Assembly: GCF_001953305.1 (NCBI RefSeq)
Contig: NZ_MTFE01000010.1
Coordinates: forward strand, 4,473,803 to 4,537,802
Length of the DNA stretch: 64,000 bases
Direction of reading: 5' to 3'
DNA from: Cnuella takakiae
GTDB taxonomy: Bacteria; Bacteroidota; Bacteroidia; Chitinophagales; Chitinophagaceae
Below, piece after piece: positions 52,136 through 61,451 of this stretch (position 1 is its first letter; the number at the start of each line of letters is the position of its first letter). The translations under genes were made by a program, and so were the position numbers. The notes beneath the pieces are model-generated. The model was not told where the DNA came from. It worked only from the letters and a program-made list of their open reading frames with translations, and did not search any database.

Positions 52136-54493
52136 TTAGCCTACGAGCTTTTTACGCTTGGGCTGCTTGTCGCCTTCTTCGTTGTAGGCATAGCCATTAC
52201 CATATGCATGGCCATAACCATATCCATAATTACCGTAACCACGGTTCTTAACACCATTGAAGATGATGGCCATATTATTCAACCCGTTCATCCTGATCTG
52301 TTCATCTAATTTTCTGACAAACATCCGGGGTGTATATCCATGCCGTACCATGTATAGGGTAGCATCGCACATGGGTGAAAGGATATAGGCATCGGTTACT
52401 GGGCTAATGGGTGCTGTATCTACCAGGATATAATCAAAATGCTGCTCCAGGTAGGCAAACAATTCACCCAACTGCCCATTTCCTATCAACTCCGATGGAT
52501 TTGGAGGAATGGGTCCGCTAGGTACCACAAAAAGATTGGTATTGATAGCAGTAGGCTTTATGATCTCTTCTGCATCTTTTTCACTGATCAGGAAATTAGT
52601 AACCCCTGTTAAGCGGGCAACCCCCAGAAGGCTGGCTAGGCGTGGCTTACGCAGATCCAGTTCCAGCATTACCACCTTCTTACCCATCAGCGCAAGGCTG
52701 ATACCCAGGTTGGCAGTGACAAAGCTTTTGCCTTCCCCTGATATGGAAGAAGTAATCAGTATTTTCTTTTTACGTGAGTTGATACCCAGGTATCCCAGTG
52801 AAGTGCGTAGGTGCCTGAACTGCTCGGCCTGAATGGTTCGTTTTCCTTCGCCTACCACTAAAGGGTTCTTGTCCGAGCTATAGGCCACCTCACCCAGGAT
52901 CGGGACAGCAGAAAGCTGTTCAATCTCGGTGCGAAACATAATGTTCCGGTTAAGTACTTCCTTGATGGTAACAAAGCCAATACCGGCACCTATTGCAGCC
53001 ACAATGGCCATCAGGTAAACCATCTTGGGAACAGGGCTTACAGGTTTGGGAAAAGACTGGGCAACATCTACCAGCCGGCTATCGGAAACTGTGGAAGCAA
53101 AAGATAGCGCTGTTTCCTCACGCTTTTGCAGAAGGAAGGTGTAGATGTTATTCTTAATGGCCTGCTGCCTGCTGATGCTCAAAAGCTCACGCTCCTTCTC
53201 GGGAAGGCTATAAAGAATGGAGTTGAACTTATTGCTGGCAGCATATACATCACTCCTACCAGCCTCCAGGTTGTTACGCTGGCTGCGTACGTTTTCCAGG
53301 ATACCGGGACGTATTTTATCAATCTGCTCGGCCAGCGACACCATCATAGGATGGTTTTCCGCCGTGGTCTTGCGAAGCCTTTCATACTGCATCTCGGCCT
53401 CGTACAACCGCTGGAGCAATTGAGTGAGTACAGGGTCGGTAACACCAAGGGTAGCTGGCACAATGCCTTCCTTATTGTTCTTCGACAACACATAACGCTC
53501 TACCTGGTCGAGTACAGAAAGTTGCATGGTTACCTCTGTAAGGCGCTGATCGTTAGCACCCACGTTATCCAGGAACATTTTACCCTGGCTGCTGATGTCC
53601 ACGATCTTGTTTTGGGTGCGGAAGCGCTCCAGTTGCTGTTCTACAGAGTCCAACTCCTTAACTACATAATGCAGGCGTTCCTGTACAAATTTCAGGGTAT
53701 TGGCTGCCAGTACATTTTTATCGTTGATAGCAGCCCTTTCGTAAGCGGCAATCAGTTCGTTGAGCATGTCCTCCCCTCTTACCGGCTCTTCATCCTGAAT
53801 TTCCAGGTTCAGCACCGAAGACTGTTTGCTGGTAGCATTTACCGACAGGTTGTTCAACATATTGCCTGCGGCAGTGCGCAGGTCCACCAGGGAGAAGTAC
53901 AAAGGCTTTTGCACACCGGACGCACCAGCGTAGTACTTGTTGCGGCGGAACTGCAAGACGCCATAAGGCGTTTGGTGCCAGGTGTTCAGGCTATACTTTT
54001 TTCCATCAATAGCCACTGAAGCAGAGCTGGAATCAAAGGTGAAATAGACCTTGTCCCACTCTTTTAGGTGCTCCGGATCTTTATGTTCGATGGTGATGGG
54101 AGCGGTAGTGTAGGCCGACCGGTCGTTGAACTTGCCTTCAACAGTTGTAGGTGCGTACAGTTTCAGGTTACGGGCCACCTCCTTTGCAAGGGTGCGCGAA
54201 CGGATTACTTCTATCTCATTCTCTACAATCTTGCTGGCACCAAACAAGTTCATGGATTGCAGTATCTCCGACTGGTCCCAAATACCCTTATTCTCATCCT
54301 TGATGAGCACGGTGGCAGAAGCCAGGTAAGCCGGGTTCTTATACCGCAAATAAGTCCATGCAGCAGCCGTACTCATCAGGAGTAATACAAGGAATAATGG
54401 CCAGTAAGGAAGGTACTTGGCAAGCATATCCTGCAGCAGGTTATCGTCCCGGTCTTGTATGCCGGAGTACTGTTTTGGTTCCTGGGTTTGCAT
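52136..54493 (-). CDS. Polysaccharide tyrosine autokinase with Wzz domain (Wzc-like)
   Basis: The 785-residue product joins a chain-length determinant with a BY-kinase and would control polymer length and export with the Wza-like protein. An N-terminal helix (YWPLFLVLLLMSTAAAWTYL, about 29-48) and Wzz domain are followed by a long coiled coil, a GNVR-like segment before the second helix (MVYLMAIVAAIGAGIGFVTI, about 490-509), then the kinase: Walker A SSISGEGKS (about 578-586), A' LELDLRKPRL, Walker B YILVDTAPI. The C-terminal tail has at least nine Tyr in a Gly/Tyr cluster (GNYGYGYGHAYGNGYAY), the phosphorylation cluster. It is followed by a gap of about 140 bp and upxY. Confidence 0.95.
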   Translation of the reverse strand: MQTQEPKQYSGIQDRDDNLLQDMLAKYLPYWPLFLVLLLMSTAAAWTYLRYKNPAYLASATVLIKDENKGIWDQSEILQSMNLFGASKIVENEIEVIRSRTLAKEVARNLKLYAPTTVEGKFNDRSAYTTAPITIEHKDPEHLKEWDKVYFTFDSSSASVAIDGKKYSLNTWHQTPYGVLQFRRNKYYAGASGVQKPLYFSLVDLRTAAGNMLNNLSVNATSKQSSVLNLEIQDEEPVRGEDMLNELIAAYERAAINDKNVLAANTLKFVQERLHYVVKELDSVEQQLERFRTQNKIVDISSQGKMFLDNVGANDQRLTEVTMQLSVLDQVERYVLSKNNKEGIVPATLGVTDPVLTQLLQRLYEAEMQYERLRKTTAENHPMMVSLAEQIDKIRPGILENVRSQRNNLEAGRSDVYAASNKFNSILYSLPEKERELLSISRQQAIKNNIYTFLLQKREETALSFASTVSDSRLVDVAQSFPKPVSPVPKMVYLMAIVAAIGAGIGFVTIKEVLNRNIMFRTEIEQLSAVPILGEVAYSSDKNPLVVGEGKRTIQAEQFRHLRTSLGYLGINSRKKKILITSSISGEGKSFVTANLGISLALMGKKVVMLELDLRKPRLASLLGVARLTGVTNFLISEKDAEEIIKPTAINTNLFVVPSGPIPPNPSELIGNGQLGELFAYLEQHFDYILVDTAPISPVTDAYILSPMCDATLYMVRHGYTPRMFVRKLDEQIRMNGLNNMAIIFNGVKNRGYGNYGYGYGHAYGNGYAYNEEGDKQPKRKKLVG

Positions 54494-54513
54494 AAAGGGT
54501 AAAGGCTGGTATT

Positions 54514-55290
54514 TTAATTAATTAATCGGTCGAGTACGATTACTGCTACGGAAAGACCACTTAATATTAGGGGCAAAATTTGCCGGCCCTGGCTGGTGCT
54601 GGAAACTTTTGCATTGTTGGGTTCCGCGTAAATAATATCGTTTGATTTCAACTGGTAATAAGGAGCGGTGAGCACATCGCTCTTATTGAGGTTGATACGT
54701 CTGATGATCTTTTTCCCTGCTTCTTCCCTGATCAACAAAATATTATCCCGTTTAGCATAAATGGTGAGGTCGCCTGCAAGGCCTAAGGCCTCCATGATAT
54801 TGATCTTTTCGTTGGGCACAGTTATAGATGCCGGACGGCCTACTTCACCCAAAACGGTAACATGAAAGTTCAACTGGCGAACAGTGATTACCGGATCGGA
54901 TAATAGTTTGCGATCGGTTAGCTGTTGTACCAGCTGGCGGGTAAATTCTTTTTTAGTAATACCGGCAGCTTTGATTTGCCCCAGTACCGGAAACTGAATG
55001 TAACCATCCTGGTCAACCAGGTAACCTGCAGCCTGCCCAAGCATATTGGAAGTACCGGTGGTAATAGCGCCAGGCATATTGGGTAAGTTGAAGATAATGC
55101 TTGCCTCGGGGTTAAGGCTGCTTACAGAAATACTAAGAATGTCGTTCTTGGAAATTACAGGATCCAGGTTGGCCTCTTGCTCCATCAGATCGGCATCGGT
55201 CAGACCGTTGAAATAAACAGCTTTCTTAGCGTTCACGCATGAAAATAGTAGGGGTAGGATCAATAAACAGATCGAATAAAACTTTCTCAT
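54514..55290 (-). CDS. Polysaccharide export lipoprotein (Wza/OPX family)
   Basis: The 258-residue protein is an outer-membrane polysaccharide export protein. It has a lipoprotein signal (MRKFYSICLLILPLLFSC, acylated Cys at 18), the poly-export domain (SKNDILSISVSSLNPEASIIFN, noted at 48-69, then YLVDQDGYIQFPVLGQIKAAG near 105-125) and an SLBB segment (FHVTVLGEVGRPASITVPNEKINIMEALGLAGDLTIYAKRD, by position, about 147-187). A C-terminal membrane helix is present (LPLILSGLSVAVIVLDRLI), a feature of Bacteroidota members. Wzc-like gene starts 20 bp downstream. Confidence 0.94.
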   Translation of the reverse strand: MRKFYSICLLILPLLFSCVNAKKAVYFNGLTDADLMEQEANLDPVISKNDILSISVSSLNPEASIIFNLPNMPGAITTGTSNMLGQAAGYLVDQDGYIQFPVLGQIKAAGITKKEFTRQLVQQLTDRKLLSDPVITVRQLNFHVTVLGEVGRPASITVPNEKINIMEALGLAGDLTIYAKRDNILLIREEAGKKIIRRINLNKSDVLTAPYYQLKSNDIIYAEPNNAKVSSTSQGRQILPLILSGLSVAVIVLDRLIN

Positions 55291-55469
55291 CCTTTGGTTT
55301 TGGCGTTGGTGTGGTGGCTGCAGTTAGTTGATCAAGGAGGATATAAGAAATTAGCTGTGCAAACAGTTAAAGGGTGTGAGTTAGTAGTTGGTTTTGGTTA
55401 AGTCACTTTACAGCGGTTGCGCCTCACAGTAACAATTGGTTCGTAAAAGTTCTGTTCGCATATCAATAA

Positions 55470-55498
55470 CTACTTAAAAGTAGATGAGTACAAGTACT
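55470..55498 (-). promoter_or_regulatory. Two adjacent palindromes upstream of the export gene
   Basis: CTACTTAAAAGTAG (55470-55483) and AGTACAAGTACT (55487-55498) are perfect palindromes (each around an AA centre) three bases apart, about 180 bp upstream of the Wza-like start. The rest of the 55291-55557 gap holds no gene. They resemble an operator pair for a dimeric regulator, but no binding protein is shown. Confidence 0.4.
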
Positions 55499-55557
55499 TA
55501 ATACTGTTCAGTTTTGTTCAGAAAAATTCGACTAATCAAAAGCATTAATACGTTTCA

Positions 55558-56736
55558 CTAAAGTTGCGGCTCCAGTTGCGCTAACTTTTTGAACCCTGTT
55601 TCCTTAACTAAAAAGTCAAGTTGCTCGCAGGGCAGCTTTGTTCGGTTTACCTTGGCCGATAGATACAGGTAAAATATAGTGAGGTACTGTTTGGATAAAA
55701 AATAAAACGCACCGGGATCTATTCGTTCAAATAGTTCTTTTGCCTTTTTAATATCTCCTGACTGGGCAAGTGCATAGGCCTGGTAAAGAAATAAAGCATG
55801 GAACAGCGAATGATTATGGATGGCAGTTTCCTGTGATTTCAGTTGGGCCACACCATTGCTTGCATAAAAAAAAGCTTCATCAAAATTGCCTGTAAGCATG
55901 AGTGCTTCGGCGATGATCAGCTGAAAACAGGGGTAATGCCGGTAATGGTCTTGGGTAGGTATTAGGTTTTTAAATGCTACAGAAGCTTCTTTGATAATAA
56001 GGGAAGGATCGGCATCAACGGAATGGGCATACAATAGCCGGGTTGCAAAATGACGCCCCTTAACAAAGGAATGTAGCCCGGGATGTAAAGGATACTGAAG
56101 CACCTCCTGGTAATGCTTTTCCAGTGCTGCTTCATGATGCAACAGCCAGGACCTGAGGGCAAGTAATGAGTGTCCGAAAATCTGGGCCTCAGCGGTTCTT
56201 TTCTCATGAAGAAAATAGCGAAGGCCGTCGCCATAGTAGCTGGCAAGGCGGTCAATATTAACAGCCTCCTCGAAGTAATAATCCTGCCCGCTCTTGGTTC
56301 GTGCCAGCTCCTTTTGCAGGGGATAAATAATCTGAGGCTCGTATTTGTAGTAGCGAATAACAGTTTGGATCAACTTCATGGCCGTAGCATCATTCTTCTG
56401 CTCAATTTCCAAAGCCTTGAATAAGTAGATCAGGTATTTGAGCAGGCTTTTACTGGCTTCCGGCTCCTGTGCTTTTGCACTCGACTTGTATTGCACAAAT
56501 TCATCAAACGAAGAAAATCCGGTGTACCGCGCAAGAATATTAACCGTTGTGATCGAAGGCGGGTAAGTGGATTTAACCAATCCAAAACAACGGCGCAAAG
56601 TATTACTATTAAGCTTGAAACCTGTCTTGTTCAGGATTTCTTCACTCAACTGAATACAATCTGAAGCAATAAGGATTTTGCGTGTGAAGGTTTGCTCCAC
56701 CTCTGACAATAGCAGGGCTAGATTATTTTCCTTCAT
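55558..56736 (-). CDS. Possible regulator: HTH-like N-terminus with helical repeats
   Basis: The 392-residue product is not one I recognise. Residues about 25-80 look like a helix-turn-helix segment (LSEEILNKTGFKLNSNTLRRCFGL, TTVNILARYTGFSSFDEFVQYKSS, both noted by position), similar to the DNA-binding start of some phage-like repressors. The rest is almost entirely helical, with repeats of helix pairs resembling TPR (AEALMLTGNFDEAFFYASNGVAQLK; YQAYALAQSGDIKKAKELFERI, about 275-345). No signal peptide or membrane helix. It lies directly upstream of the polysaccharide operon on the same strand, so regulation of that operon is a reasonable guess but unproven. Palindromes lie in the gap. Confidence 0.6.
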   Translation of the reverse strand: MKENNLALLLSEVEQTFTRKILIASDCIQLSEEILNKTGFKLNSNTLRRCFGLVKSTYPPSITTVNILARYTGFSSFDEFVQYKSSAKAQEPEASKSLLKYLIYLFKALEIEQKNDATAMKLIQTVIRYYKYEPQIIYPLQKELARTKSGQDYYFEEAVNIDRLASYYGDGLRYFLHEKRTAEAQIFGHSLLALRSWLLHHEAALEKHYQEVLQYPLHPGLHSFVKGRHFATRLLYAHSVDADPSLIIKEASVAFKNLIPTQDHYRHYPCFQLIIAEALMLTGNFDEAFFYASNGVAQLKSQETAIHNHSLFHALFLYQAYALAQSGDIKKAKELFERIDPGAFYFLSKQYLTIFYLYLSAKVNRTKLPCEQLDFLVKETGFKKLAQLEPQL

Positions 56737-57221
56737 CTTTCAAATTCTTCTTTTATGTTTTGCCCCTTCCTAATTTCCAGCTTACAGTTTCGCTTCTACT
56801 GGCAAAAAATAGTTATGAATAAGCAGGTTGCCACCAAGATAAAAGCCCTGATGATAGCATATTATGCTACCAACTTCTCCAATCCGGTGCAGCCAAATTT
56901 ATATTAGTCCGTACAGCAATGAAGTAGTATTAATCATACAAAATTTAACAAGCAACTGCAAGAGAATACATTAATGCTTTTTATCAATCACAATCAAAGC
57001 AATTGCTTCGCAGAGTTCTTCAAATACTATACAGTTTATAACAGTGCAGCAAGTAAACGGGTCACTTAAGCATTGAATACAGCATACATTTAAACAACAA
57101 ACCCCGCCAATGGGGGCCGGGTTTGTTGTTCGAGCAAATTTCACGTTGGCTTTAATAAATTGTTTCTTTGAAAGTCAACTGCTTTGCAGTTAGCTTAAAA
57201 ACAAACCAGGTGTAGCAGGTA
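56737..57221. other. Intergenic region with terminator and small palindrome
   Basis: This 485-bp gap between GH92 and the HTH-like gene carries the GH92 terminator (57093-57130) and a short palindrome TAGCATATTATGCTA at 56855-56869, which lies about 120 bp upstream of the HTH-like gene start. No reading frame or RNA gene is visible to me. Confidence 0.4.
57093..57130 (-). terminator. Terminator downstream of GH92
   Basis: AACAACAAACCC (57093-57104) is complementary to GGGTTTGTTGTT (57119-57130), with an inner GC-rich segment. Minus-strand reading ends in a T/G-rich tail. It lies 90 bp past the GH92 stop. Confidence 0.7.
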
Positions 57222-59507
57222 TCAATGTTGCACTGAAAACGAATAAGGTGCTGCCTCCTTCCCTACTCCTCTTTGTGTATTGGGTTTGCTGCCCATGATA
57301 AAGCGGATCAGTCCGCCCTGGAGCAAAGCGGGATGGCTTATCCAGTTGTTGTTGTAGGTTTTACCATTCCATTGCACACTTTGAATATACTTGTTGGCAC
57401 TGCTGCTTTGCGGCGCTTCGATCACCAGCTTTTTGCCGTTTTCCAACGATAGCTCCAGCTTTTGAAACAAGGGCGTGCCCAACACGTACTGGTCGGTGCC
57501 GGGACAAACCGGGTAAAAGCCCATGGCCGAAAACACGTACCAGGCCGAGGTCTGCCCATTGTCTTCATCGCCGCAATACCCATCGGGTGTGGGCTTGTAC
57601 AACTGCTCCATAATGCGGCGTACCCAGTACTGCGTTTTCCAGGGCTGGCTTGTAAAGCCATAGAGGTAAGGCATGTGCTGGATGGGCTGGTTGCCGTGTG
57701 CATACTGCCCCATGTTCATGATCTGCATCTCCCTGATCTCGTGGATCACTTGGCCGTAGTACGACTCGTCGTATACCGGCGGCATTTTGAAAACAGAATC
57801 AAGCATTTGCACAAAAGCTGCATCGCCACCCATCAGTTGCTTGAGTCCTTCGATATCATGAAAAACGCTCCAGCTGTAATGCCAGCTGTTGCCCTCGGTA
57901 AATGCATCGCCCCACTTAAAAGGGTTGAAGGGCGACTGGAATTTACCGTCCTTGTTCCTGCCCCGCATCAGTTTAGTGGACGGGTCAAAGAGGTTGCGGT
58001 AGTTTTGGCTTCGTTTAGCATAAAGGTCTATTTCGGCCTGCGGTCTTTTAAGTGCTTTTGCCAGCTGGTAAATGGTAAAATCATCATAGGCGTACTCCAG
58101 GGTGCGGGCTGCATTTTCGTTGATCTTAACATCATAGGGCACATAGCCCAGGGTATTGTAATACTGCACGCCATCGCGGCCCACCGCCGACATAGGACCC
58201 TGGGTATTGGTACCATGTTGCAAAGCCTCATACAGGGTGTTGATATCGTAGCCACGCAGGCCTTTGATGTAGGCATCGGCAACCACGGAAGCCGAGTTGT
58301 TGCCAATCATTACATTGCGAAAACCGGGACTTGACCACTCGGGCAGGAATCCACCCGCTTTGTAGGCGCTTACAAGACCTTCCTGCATCTCTTTGTTGAT
58401 CACAGGGTACACCAGGTTCAAAAAAGGATAGAGCGCCCTGAAAGTGTCCCAGAATCCCGTTCCGGCAAACAGGCGGCCCGGCTCCACCTTGCTGCTGTAA
58501 GGACTGTAGTGTACCACCTTCTCCTGGGCATCCAGCTCGTACTGCTTTTGCGGAAACTGGAGCATGCGGTACAAACAGGAGTAAAAGGTGCGTACCTGTT
58601 CTTCCGTTCCGCCCGACACCAGCAGGCGCGACATCTGTTTGTTCCAGGCCGTCTTTGCCTTGCTCTTTGTGGTTTCGAAATCATCAGCCGCCAGTTCGCG
58701 CCGGAGGTTCAGTTCTGCCTGCGCGGGGCTGATAAAAGAAGAGGATACCCGCAGGTGCACCTGCTCGCCTTTTTGCGTAGCAAAACCCACTACCGCACCG
58801 GCATGGTTGGCCTGCTGCTCCAGTTTCCCGGAAGCCAGCACGCTGTCGTGCCAGGTATGCGCGATGGTGAATGGTTTATCAGCATAGATGACAAAGTAGT
58901 TTTTGAAATTGCTGCCCACCCCGCCGCTGTTGCGGGTGGTATAGCCCACAATCTTTCGTTGCTCCGGGAAAATCTGTACAAAAGAACCTTTGTCAAACGC
59001 ATCCACTACGATAAAGGAACTATCGCGCCTGGGAAAGGTAAAGCGAAACTGTGCGGCTCTTTCCGTTGGTGCTATTTCAGTGGTTACATCATGATCGGCT
59101 AGGTACACACTGTAGTAGTAAGGTTTTACCACTTCGGCCTTGTGCGAAAACCAACTGGCGCGGTCGTTCTGCCTGAAGCGCATACCGGTGGTAACCGGCA
59201 TGATGGCAAACTGTCCATAGTCGTTCATCCAGGGCGAGGGCTGGTGGGTTTGCTTGAAGCCACGGATCTTGTCGGCGCCGTACTGGTACTGCCAGCCATC
59301 ACCCATCTGACCGGTTTGGGGCGTCCAGAAGTTCATCCCCCAGGGCACGGCAATAGCAGGGTAGGTATTGCCATTGGAAAGGCTAAACTTGGAATCGGTA
59401 CCCATCAAAGGGTAGACCCACTCCACGGGGTCGGTTACGCGGCTAACCAGCTGGCCTTTTGCTGTATACAAGGCAAAAAAGGCCAGGCAGAAGAGGAAGA
59501 ATTTCAT
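57222..59507 (-). CDS. GH92 family alpha-mannosidase
   Basis: GH92 enzymes are calcium-dependent exo-alpha-mannosidases that trim high-mannose N-glycans, mostly alpha-1,2 links. The 761-residue product has a signal peptide (MKFFLFCLAFFALYTAKGQ) and the family blocks VYPLMGTDSKFSLSNGNTYPAIAVPWGM (noted at 30-57), LFAGTGFWDTFRALYPFLNLV (about 355-375), GGFLPEWSSPGFRNVMIGNNSASVVADAYIKG (noted by position), and CGDEDNGQTSAWYVFSAMGFYPVCPGTDQYVLGTPLF (noted by position, about 640-676) with the acidic residues of the site. It is transcribed after the GH125 gene, with a repeat-filled gap of about 220 bp. Confidence 0.96.
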   Translation of the reverse strand: MKFFLFCLAFFALYTAKGQLVSRVTDPVEWVYPLMGTDSKFSLSNGNTYPAIAVPWGMNFWTPQTGQMGDGWQYQYGADKIRGFKQTHQPSPWMNDYGQFAIMPVTTGMRFRQNDRASWFSHKAEVVKPYYYSVYLADHDVTTEIAPTERAAQFRFTFPRRDSSFIVVDAFDKGSFVQIFPEQRKIVGYTTRNSGGVGSNFKNYFVIYADKPFTIAHTWHDSVLASGKLEQQANHAGAVVGFATQKGEQVHLRVSSSFISPAQAELNLRRELAADDFETTKSKAKTAWNKQMSRLLVSGGTEEQVRTFYSCLYRMLQFPQKQYELDAQEKVVHYSPYSSKVEPGRLFAGTGFWDTFRALYPFLNLVYPVINKEMQEGLVSAYKAGGFLPEWSSPGFRNVMIGNNSASVVADAYIKGLRGYDINTLYEALQHGTNTQGPMSAVGRDGVQYYNTLGYVPYDVKINENAARTLEYAYDDFTIYQLAKALKRPQAEIDLYAKRSQNYRNLFDPSTKLMRGRNKDGKFQSPFNPFKWGDAFTEGNSWHYSWSVFHDIEGLKQLMGGDAAFVQMLDSVFKMPPVYDESYYGQVIHEIREMQIMNMGQYAHGNQPIQHMPYLYGFTSQPWKTQYWVRRIMEQLYKPTPDGYCGDEDNGQTSAWYVFSAMGFYPVCPGTDQYVLGTPLFQKLELSLENGKKLVIEAPQSSSANKYIQSVQWNGKTYNNNWISHPALLQGGLIRFIMGSKPNTQRGVGKEAAPYSFSVQH

Positions 59508-59535
59508 GAAGAAAACATTGAGAAAAAAGTGAGTA

Positions 59536-59735
59536 GTTGTGACGATAGACCATGGACGATGGGATGGCAGAGAATGACAAAAGACAACGGACGACTGACT
59601 ACGGAAGACAAGTACAGCATTACAATACTCTATAAGTGCTTACAAACAATTCACACTGTCGTCCGTAGTCCGTAGTCTGTCGTCCCACCATGGTCCACCA
59701 TCTATGGTCCATCATCCATCGTCCATCCCCTATCC
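59536..59735. repeat. Facing inverted pair of GACCATGGACGAT-type repeats
   Basis: GACCATGGACGATGGGATGG (59548-59567) and GACAACGGACGACTGACTACG (59582-59602) on the left face inverted relatives at 59658-59735 (GTCGTCCGTAGTCCGTAGTC, CCATGGTCCACCATCTATGG). The spacing is near seven bases. Short copies of the same type occur near 1216-1260. No gene is in this region. Confidence 0.65.
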
Positions 59736-61151
59736 CAGCAGCTGCGGCTTCTCCCGGTATACTTTCCACAACAGTTCACCAAACAGGGTATTGGCCCAGG
59801 CAAACCATTTACGGGTAAAGTTTTTGGGATCGTCTTTATGAAACGACTCGTGCATGAAGCCGGTGCCGCCATGGTTTTGCTGCAGCAGTTTGATGCAGTT
59901 GCGGATCTCCGCATCGTTGGTGCTGGTGAGGGCCTGCATGGTGATGCTGATGGGCCAGATCATGTCGAGCCCGGTATGGGGGCTGCCGATGCCGGAACCA
60001 CTGCGGCCGCTGAAGTAAAATGGATTGTTGCCCGACAGCAGGAGCTTGCGGGTGTTCTGGTAAATAGGATCGAAAGTTTTAACCGCACCCAGGTAAGGCA
60101 GGGCCAGCAGGCTGGGTACATTGGCATCGTCCATCAGGTTGAAAGAGCCAAAACCGTTCACTTCATAAGCATAGACTTTGCCTGCCTGCGGATGGTTGAT
60201 GATGGCATGTTGCTGCAAGGCCTTATCCACCTCGTTGGCCAGGGCGGTCAGCTGTCCGGCTAGCTGGTTGTTCTTGCGCAGCGCCGTCACCATTTCGGCA
60301 GCCTGGCGCAGGCTGGCCACGGCAAAGAAGTTGGAGGGCACCAGGAAAGGATAGATGGTGGCATCATCGCTGGGGCGGAACATAGAGCAAATGAGCCCTA
60401 CGGGTTTAACGGGGTAACCATAACCCGCCAGCGGTACACCATCGGTAGCCCAGGAGGTCTTGCGCTGGAAGGAATAAGGGCCCTTGCCGTTCTTGCGTTG
60501 TTGCTCACGGAAGGTATGCAGCACGGCAGCCACGCTTTTCTCCCAGGTGGCATCAAAGGGCGCGGCATCGCCGGTGCGCTTCCAGTAGTGATAAGCCAGC
60601 CGGATTGGATAACAAAGTGAATCGATCTCCCACTTGCGTTCGTGGATGCCCGCCTGCATATCAGTAATATCGGTTTCCTTCCATTCGCTCACCTTGCTTT
60701 CATCTTTGAAAAAAGCATTGGCATAAGGGTCTTTCAAAATGCATTTTACCTGCCGGTTGATCACACCGGCAATGAGCTGCTGCAGGGGCTTGTCCCCCCC
60801 TGCCAGCTGCAGGTAAGGCCATACCTGCGCCGTACTGTCGCGGAGCCACATAGCATCGATATCGCCGGTGATCACGTAGGTATCGGGACGGCCCCCTTCC
60901 ATCGAAAAATCAACAGTGGTATCAAGGGTATTGGGAAAGCAGTTGTTGAACAGCCAGGCCAGTTCCTTGTTGGATACGCTTTGCCCGAATTTGCTGATAG
61001 CGGCCTCAACGGCACTGCTGGTAAACCTACGCTGGCCGGCTGCTACCCGTACTACGGGGAATGTATCTGAAATGGCAGCAAAGGAAAACTTATGCAGCGC
61101 GGCACCTGTGGAGAGCAGGGCCATATTCTTAATAAAACCGGATCTGTTCAT
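59730..61151 (-). CDS. GH125 family exo-alpha-1,6-mannosidase
   Basis: GH125 enzymes remove alpha-1,6-linked mannose, completing N-glycan core trimming after GH92. The 473-residue product has an N-terminal export-like segment (GFIKNMALLSTGAALHKFSFA) and the family blocks NCFPNTLDTTVDF (about 70-82), TYVITGDIDAMWLRDSTAQVWPYLQLAGG (noted by position, about 90-118, containing the catalytic Asp), GYPVKPVGLICSMFRPSDDATIYPFLVPSNFFA (noted by position), GSGIGSPHTGLDMIWPISITMQALTS and MHESFHKDDPKNFTRKWFAWANTLFGELLWK (noted by position). It was annotated for years as DUF1237. Its neighbours argue for glycoprotein catabolism. Confidence 0.95.
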   Translation of the reverse strand: MNRSGFIKNMALLSTGAALHKFSFAAISDTFPVVRVAAGQRRFTSSAVEAAISKFGQSVSNKELAWLFNNCFPNTLDTTVDFSMEGGRPDTYVITGDIDAMWLRDSTAQVWPYLQLAGGDKPLQQLIAGVINRQVKCILKDPYANAFFKDESKVSEWKETDITDMQAGIHERKWEIDSLCYPIRLAYHYWKRTGDAAPFDATWEKSVAAVLHTFREQQRKNGKGPYSFQRKTSWATDGVPLAGYGYPVKPVGLICSMFRPSDDATIYPFLVPSNFFAVASLRQAAEMVTALRKNNQLAGQLTALANEVDKALQQHAIINHPQAGKVYAYEVNGFGSFNLMDDANVPSLLALPYLGAVKTFDPIYQNTRKLLLSGNNPFYFSGRSGSGIGSPHTGLDMIWPISITMQALTSTNDAEIRNCIKLLQQNHGGTGFMHESFHKDDPKNFTRKWFAWANTLFGELLWKVYREKPQLLG

Positions 61152-61263
61152 GGATGAAGGTTATGATGGTAAGATGGGTTGGTGCGCAGGGCGCAACGTT
61201 ATGTAATAGGGACAAGGATAAAGTGCAGTTGTACCAAGAGCTGTACTGGGTTAATAAATTTTC

Positions 61264-61451
61264 TCACAGATGGCACGGATAGCACGGATTTATTTTGTGG
61301 GTAATGCAGGCATTTTTCAGCTGCAAGCCCCTGGCTACAAGCTGCAAGGAAGGCAGGTGCAGGCCCATTTTTTATCCATTTGCTTTAATCAAGTTTACAG
61401 TTCGCTCACTGTTACCCAACAATATCCGTGTTATCTGTGGCATCTGTGAGC
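61264..61451. repeat. Facing CACAGATGGCAC-type repeats, right arm inside cutC
   Basis: CACAGATGGCACGGATAGCA (61264-61283) faces ATCCGTGTTATCTGTGGCAT (61423-61442), an inverted copy. The right arm lies inside the 3' end of cutC and encodes its last residues. The same family is at 20621-20770. Confidence 0.7.
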
